59,776 bases of DNA from NCBI GenBank assembly GCA_025055285.1, contig JANWXM010000023.1, positions 1 to 59,776 on the forward strand, written 5' to 3'. Of this stretch, positions 55,818 through 59,776 are shown one piece after another (positions within the stretch are counted from its first letter, which is position 1; the number at the start of each line of letters is the position of its first letter). A program made the position numbers and the translations under genes. The DNA comes from Saprospiraceae bacterium (GTDB taxonomy: Bacteria; Bacteroidota; Bacteroidia; Chitinophagales; Saprospiraceae). A model generated the notes under the pieces. It ran no database searches and was not told the origin of the DNA. It was given only the letters and a program-made list of their open reading frames with translations.

Positions 55818-56588
55818 TTATGGTTGAGTGACTTTGGTTGCACTCCGGAAATTGTTCATCAACTTTGTGGCAATGACGACATCGTTAAAATCATTGGAAG
55901 TGATTTGGTTGTAGGGATCTCTTAAGTCGAGCCATTTGCCGTCGATATAGAAGAGTTTCTTCAAGTCGAACGTAATCTCAATCGCCGGAGCACCAGGCTC
56001 GACGCGAATAGGCAAGTTAAAAGTATACTCGCGAAAAACAGCATCAGAGCCACAGTGGTATACGAGGCCAGCCCGCAGCGTGGTATCTTTATTGAGGTAA
56101 ACGTGTCCTTCGATCTTATTAAAAATGTAGCCTTTCCAGCCTATCCAATATTCGTTTTCGCGGCTGAGAGGATGACCAGCAGGAAAGTCCTTCGGTTGTT
56201 TAGCGTTAAGCCCTGGCGGCACGCCATAGCCCAAGCGAATGCCCACATAGTTTCCTTCAGGAGCGCGCAACTTGATTGCAACATCCACAGCAGTATCCGT
56301 CCTTGCATCGTCAGGGGTAAAATCCACCCATTCAATCGGACTCAGATAAACCACTCCACCGTCGCTCCTGATAAGAGCAAGATTGCTCATGTAAGCATTG
56401 AAGCGAAAGAAATCTACCCAATGCGTGTCGTAATCGTATCTCTGATATCGCACAAGGGGCTTGTCGTCGTAACGGGCGCGAAAAATGAAGTCTATTTCTG
56501 TTGTGCGGCCGGTAGAGTCTTTAGTCCCTTCACAGCCCCCCCAAAGTATCGCAATGCTAACGAGAAATACGGTTATTTTTCGAATCAT
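55818..56588 (-). CDS. MbnP-family lipoprotein
   Basis: 256 residues with lipobox (LWGGC, Cys at 19). FFRFNAYMSNLALIRSDG, the GNYVGIRLGYGVPPGLNA segment, GHPLSRENEYWIGWKGYIFNKIEGHVY and the beta-rich end are characteristic of MbnP proteins (YWxGWKGY includes two Trp). In methanobactin operons MbnP binds copper and is modified by MbnH. The MbnH-like gene starts 12 bases downstream. Substrate or ligand here is unknown; no methanobactin precursor or receptor was seen. Confidence 0.88.
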   Translation of the reverse strand: MIRKITVFLVSIAILWGGCEGTKDSTGRTTEIDFIFRARYDDKPLVRYQRYDYDTHWVDFFRFNAYMSNLALIRSDGGVVYLSPIEWVDFTPDDARTDTAVDVAIKLRAPEGNYVGIRLGYGVPPGLNAKQPKDFPAGHPLSRENEYWIGWKGYIFNKIEGHVYLNKDTTLRAGLVYHCGSDAVFREYTFNLPIRVEPGAPAIEITFDLKKLFYIDGKWLDLRDPYNQITSNDFNDVVIATKLMNNFRSATKVTQP

Positions 56589-56656
56589 ATTTCGTAAAAA
56601 CTTATGAAAAGGTTTACTTCCTTCTCGCTCGGTTCGGATCTAGAAGGCGTGCAAAT

Positions 56657-57487
56657 CTAACGAGGGATAACGGATAGTGCGCTATCGAGGTTCACCCAAA
56701 TTTTGGACTTCCAAGCCGAAATGTCATGATGCGCCAAATCGACGCCGTGAAAGAGTTTTCGATAATTGATAACCAATTGGATAGGAAAATCGTAGCCGCT
56801 CTCTCGGTAAAAAAGGCCTGGGCTTTCGAGCACTTTGGAGGGAAACTCAGGAGGTCCAAACATTAGGGTGTCGGCAGGTGTTGTGGACAGGGTATCGCGA
56901 TTAAGGATTAAGCGAAAAGCGGCAAAACCGCGGTTGTGGCCGAGCCAGAGCTCTTCTGGTTGCTGGCCTAGCGGATGGTTTTCAGGTGCCAATGCAGGCA
57001 ACACGCGTTGAGCGGCCTCGGGCAAGCCGACGCGGAACCGAATACTGGAAAAGGTTCCTGAGGCCCGAAACTCTCCAAGGGTGTAATCTAGTTGGGTTCG
57101 ACGCAAGAGAAGTACGTCATTCGTAAAAGTTTGCTGTATTGTATCCCCGTTAGAGGTTCGGACGGATAATTTCACGGTATCTACTATCGAATAATTTAAG
57201 CCATTTTGAGTAGCCCTAAACTCAGATAAATAAAAAATAGCTTCGCGAAGGCGAAACCATCGCCCTGGCGAATACTCGTATGCTACGCCAGGTACCCAAT
57301 TGAGCGTGTCAAATAGCGGTGCATACTTCAGACGCAGCTTAGGATACTGACAACAGCAACAGCACGGTTCATCTGCTGCTGCATCGAAGTTAACAGCCTC
57401 AACATCCAGGCAGCTTATGCGTGGCTCAAAACACCCCATTAGCACGAGTAGACAAATGCTCCACCAAAGCGTAATTCGCGGTATCAT
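56657..57487 (-). CDS. Second MbnP-like lipoprotein with five consecutive Cys
   Basis: 276 residues with lipobox (VLMGC, Cys at 19). After CLDVEAVNFDAAADEP a CCCCC run occurs at 42-46. The rest follows the MbnP pattern: FRLREAIFYLSEFRAT, IRFRVGLPEAAQRV, ENHPLGQQPEELWLGHNRGFAAFRLIL. It is clearly a divergent paralogue of the next gene. The GYKFL-type Trp segment is degraded to LGHNRGFAAFRL. The Cys run is a candidate Cu(I) or disulfide site. First gene of the operon, 68 bases before the MbnP gene. Confidence 0.8.
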   Translation of the reverse strand: MIPRITLWWSICLLVLMGCFEPRISCLDVEAVNFDAAADEPCCCCCQYPKLRLKYAPLFDTLNWVPGVAYEYSPGRWFRLREAIFYLSEFRATQNGLNYSIVDTVKLSVRTSNGDTIQQTFTNDVLLLRRTQLDYTLGEFRASGTFSSIRFRVGLPEAAQRVLPALAPENHPLGQQPEELWLGHNRGFAAFRLILNRDTLSTTPADTLMFGPPEFPSKVLESPGLFYRESGYDFPIQLVINYRKLFHGVDLAHHDISAWKSKIWVNLDSALSVIPR

Positions 57488-57539
57488 ACTCCTCGAGATT
57501 GATGCGCATTCCGCTCATTCGGCTGCTTTTCCGCTTTGC

Positions 57540-58355
57540 CTATTGTCCTTTTTCTACTTCACGCATGAGCTGCTTCACAATTTGCTTGAGCTGCGAGGAA
57601 AACTCCTTCTCCAGAATCCAATGATAGTAATTCTTATCTCGAGCAAAGACTTCCTTAACTGGCTGGCCTATGTATTTGCCAAAATTGAACACGGGGGTGC
57701 CCTCAGCATTCAAGCGAATGCGATGAGTTACGTCCAAGTAAGAGCCATCATTAGTGAAGTCGTGTAGCGCTTGGATATCGTTCTTAACTGGCGCTTCGAT
57801 GCGGTTGCCATCTTCATCGATTAGGTCTTGTCCCTCGTAGCGAGCAATTTGCCCTTGTAAAACTTCTAACGTAGCGCGTACGTCGGCCAGTGCATCATGA
57901 GCATCTGTAAGCTCTTTGCCGCAATAGAAGCGATATGCAGCTTTTAGGGTGCGGGGTTCCATTTTGTAAAAAATTCGCTGAACGTCTATCAAGCGGCGGT
58001 TGCTAATGTCAAAATCCATTCCGGCGCGTGCGAATTCTTCAATGAGTATGGGAATATCGAAACGATTGGAATTGTAGCCTGCCAAATCAGCATCGCCAAT
58101 AAAATCCCATATTACCTGGGCTAATTGCGTAAAAGTAGGTTTTGTTGCTAAATCTTGTGGATTAATCCCGTGTACCGCTATCGCTTCTGCAGAAATGGGA
58201 ATGCCCGGATTAACGAGTGCGCTGAACTCTACAGGGTCTCGCTCATTCTTGAAGACTTTGATCATTGCAATCTGCACAATCCGATCGCGAATCACATTGA
58301 GACCCGTAGCTTCGACATCAAGCACCACTAAATCACGCGTTAGGTTGAGTTTCAT
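57540..58355 (-). CDS. DEDDh 3'-5' exonuclease (DnaQ-like) with C-terminal extension
   Basis: 271 residues. The exonuclease domain (5-180) shows VVLDVEATGLNVIRDRIVQIAM (Asp/Glu site), YNSNRFDIPILIEEF and HDALADVRATLEVL (His/Asp site). The C-terminal 70 residues (GTPVFNFGKYIGQPVKEVFARDKNYYHWILEKEF) match the DUF3820-like tail of similar Bacteroidota proteins. This is a DNA polymerase III epsilon-like proofreading or repair exonuclease, not the polymerase subunit itself by context. It is 52 bases upstream of the MbnP-type operon on the same strand. Confidence 0.88.
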   Translation of the reverse strand: MKLNLTRDLVVLDVEATGLNVIRDRIVQIAMIKVFKNERDPVEFSALVNPGIPISAEAIAVHGINPQDLATKPTFTQLAQVIWDFIGDADLAGYNSNRFDIPILIEEFARAGMDFDISNRRLIDVQRIFYKMEPRTLKAAYRFYCGKELTDAHDALADVRATLEVLQGQIARYEGQDLIDEDGNRIEAPVKNDIQALHDFTNDGSYLDVTHRIRLNAEGTPVFNFGKYIGQPVKEVFARDKNYYHWILEKEFSSQLKQIVKQLMREVEKGQ

Positions 58356-58406
58356 CGGAATAGAGCCATATTTTTATTTTGAAAAAGCACTCCCGATTCA
58401 TCCGCT

Positions 58407-59243
58407 TTATCCTAAAGACGACTCGCCATCTAACAACCCTTGCTTCCGGGCCGTTTGGCCATAGCCGTGCAACTGGATGGGTTCGCTTACCTTGCGCAAG
58501 CGCAAATTGAGCATTTCAACGAATAAGGAAAAAAATATAGCGAAGTATAAGTAACCTTTAGGGATGGAACCTTCAATGAAGTGTCCTTGGTGAGCAGCTT
58601 CGCCTATAAGTGAAAACCCAATAAGAAGTAAGAAGGCCAACCCCAACATCTGCACCGTCGGGTGCTTATTTACAAAGCGACTAACAGGGGCTGCAAAAGC
58701 CATCATCACTAAAACAGATATTATCACAGCCGTGATCATGATGAATAAGTCTTTTGTCAGCCCTATGGCTGTTAGAATGGAGTCGAACGAAAAAACAATA
58801 TTAATAAGGGCAATCTGCGCAATAGCATAACCCAACGCTCGCGCTCCTGGGCGAATTTCCGGGTCATCACTAGCGCGCGGGCTTTCCAGTTTATGGTGGA
58901 TTTCTGAGGTGGCCTTGTACAACAAGAAAGCACCCCCTAAAAATAAAATCAAGCTTTGTCCCGTAACCACACCGTGAAGCCCAGGCAAGTCAACATGAAA
59001 CAGTGGCTTGGTCATGCCGATAATCCACACTAACAAAAATAGCAGCGCAATGCGAAAACCCATTGCCAACATCAGGCCAATAGTGCGTGCCTTCGCTTGA
59101 TCTTCTTTTCGAAGCTTTGTAGCTATGATGGATAAAAATATGATATTGTCTACCCCCAAAACGATTTCCAAAAATGTAAGAGTTAGCAGGCTTATCCACA
59201 CACTACCAGAAGTAAGATCGGGCAAAGCAAGTAAGAGCGTCAT
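58407..59243 (-). CDS. TerC-family membrane protein
   Basis: 278 residues from ATG 59243; the frame is open 26 codons further but a TTTCTTTG promoter-like element (one mismatch) lies just upstream of the chosen ATG. Seven or so membrane helices with the conserved SVWISLLTLTFLEIVLGVDNIIFLSIIA and FSFDSILTAIGLT segments carrying Asp residues. TerC proteins are implicated in tellurite resistance and metal (Mn) export or membrane-protein metalation. Partner genes are not seen nearby. Confidence 0.92.
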   Translation of the reverse strand: MTLLLALPDLTSGSVWISLLTLTFLEIVLGVDNIIFLSIIATKLRKEDQAKARTIGLMLAMGFRIALLFLLVWIIGMTKPLFHVDLPGLHGVVTGQSLILFLGGAFLLYKATSEIHHKLESPRASDDPEIRPGARALGYAIAQIALINIVFSFDSILTAIGLTKDLFIMITAVIISVLVMMAFAAPVSRFVNKHPTVQMLGLAFLLLIGFSLIGEAAHQGHFIEGSIPKGYLYFAIFFSLFVEMLNLRLRKVSEPIQLHGYGQTARKQGLLDGESSLG

Positions 59244-59433
59244 GGCATGAGCAAAGAAATTGATTTCTCCCTTGAAATGGACTGCAATGTTACGGGCCCT
59301 GCACGAGGTTGTGGTATGCAAGGAGGAATGTTTTTCTAGGCCTCAATTTTTCTATTAAGATTTTGATAACATTTTTAGTTAAAATTGTATTAAGAAAGAA
59401 AACTCTTCTTCCTTACCATCCCTTCGTTTTGCT

Positions 59434-59776
59434 ATGAAAACTCTTGCTTTGGCCATTGCTGGCGTGTTTTTCCTGTCTTTCTGGGCAGAAGAGTGCCATT
59501 TGGAATACTTTCCAAAGCCTGTGCCTACTGGTGGTAAAACCCTTTCGAGGTTCCCGCAAGAAATTGCAGGCAATTATTTCCAGCTTACCTGCTCTGAGGA
59601 CAGCATGAGGATGAATCTCGTAGTTTATCGGTTCGAATTGCCAACACCTTGGCAAATGATAAGAACAGAAGAGAACTATGTCCTATGGAGGGCTCCCGAA
59701 AATGCATCTTCCGCACCCCTTCTTCCAAAAATAGAGAATAATGCCAAAAGTTGTAATCTTGCAGGATGGAGACACA
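59434..59776 (+). CDS. Secreted protein of unknown function (3' end missing)
   Basis: ATG at 59434 with the frame open to the window end, 114 residues. Residues 1-18 are a hydrophobic signal sequence (MKTLALAIAGVFFLSFW). A Cys at 21 is not in a clear lipobox. Two more Cys and many charged residues follow in the mature part. No family recognised. Divergent from terC. Confidence 0.6.
   Translation, partial: MKTLALAIAGVFFLSFWAEECHLEYFPKPVPTGGKTLSRFPQEIAGNYFQLTCSEDSMRMNLVVYRFELPTPWQMIRTEENYVLWRAPENASSAPLLPKIENNAKSCNLAGWRH

Overview
The window is chromosomal DNA of a member of the Bacteroidota, most likely one of the sphingolipid-making, T9SS-bearing lineages (Saprospiria, Chitinophagia or Cytophagia type). 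Lineage-typical features include an LpxC-FabZ fusion, a T9SS-type C-terminal sorting domain, a TonB receptor followed by a DUF4249 lipoprotein, PorT-like barrels, many lipoproteins, and the Bacteroidota -7 promoter element TAnnTTTG upstream of many genes. The species cannot be fixed from sequence reading alone. The base composition is mid-range, with one clearly GC-rich patch inside a repeat gene.

Layout. 1-9.5 kb: a truncated secreted PKD/Ig-like protein, a large PIG-L deacetylase, then a minus-strand block of lipoprotein, barrel with an anti-sigma-like front end, ECF sigma factor, nadB and a second barrel. 9.8-15.3 kb: TonB receptor with DUF4249 lipoprotein, a NadR-type kinase and NADP isocitrate dehydrogenase. 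15.4-17.5 kb: a decayed stretch with two multiply broken genes and two small ORFs. 17.5-24 kb: a 1382-residue DUF4397 repeat protein with a T9SS tail, a polysaccharide deacetylase and an EGF-like lipoprotein. 24.2-28.9 kb: a small TPR-like membrane protein, the three-gene proton-translocating transhydrogenase (pntAA-pntAB-pntB), a gene-poor gap and an RluE-type pseudouridine synthase. 29.2-37.6 kb: a barrel receptor with a Gly/Met-rich insert and a Spy-like partner, divergent from a LytS/LytTR two-component system, then a WecA-type transferase and histidine ammonia-lyase. 37.9-42.6 kb: two OmpH/Skp chaperones, murI, tRNA-Arg(TCT), truA, a universal stress protein and recR.

The most interesting region is 42.9-48.8 kb. 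It is a tightly packed seven-gene operon that looks like a ceramide pathway: an FA2H-like fatty-acid 2-hydroxylase, serine palmitoyltransferase, a GNAT-family protein (candidate bacterial ceramide synthase), a DES1-like sphingolipid desaturase, an SDR/epimerase-type candidate reductase, a PgpA-like phosphatase and a GtrA-like membrane protein. Bacteroidota are generally described as making saturated dihydroceramides. A DEGS1-like desaturase plus an FA2H-like hydroxylase beside spt predicts unsaturated, 2-hydroxylated, eukaryote-like ceramides.

49.3-53.3 kb carries lipid A genes (lpxC/fabZ, lpxA), an orphan ABC ATPase and a beta-propeller protein. 53.3-57.5 kb is a minus-strand operon resembling MbnP/MbnH: two MbnP-like lipoproteins (one with five consecutive cysteines), a di-heme MauG/MbnH-type protein, a small lipoprotein and a TraB/GumN protein. 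It is a candidate copper-linked, heme-dependent protein-modifying system at the cell surface. The window ends with a DEDD exonuclease, TerC and a truncated secreted protein. All function calls come from motif recognition by eye; no search was run.
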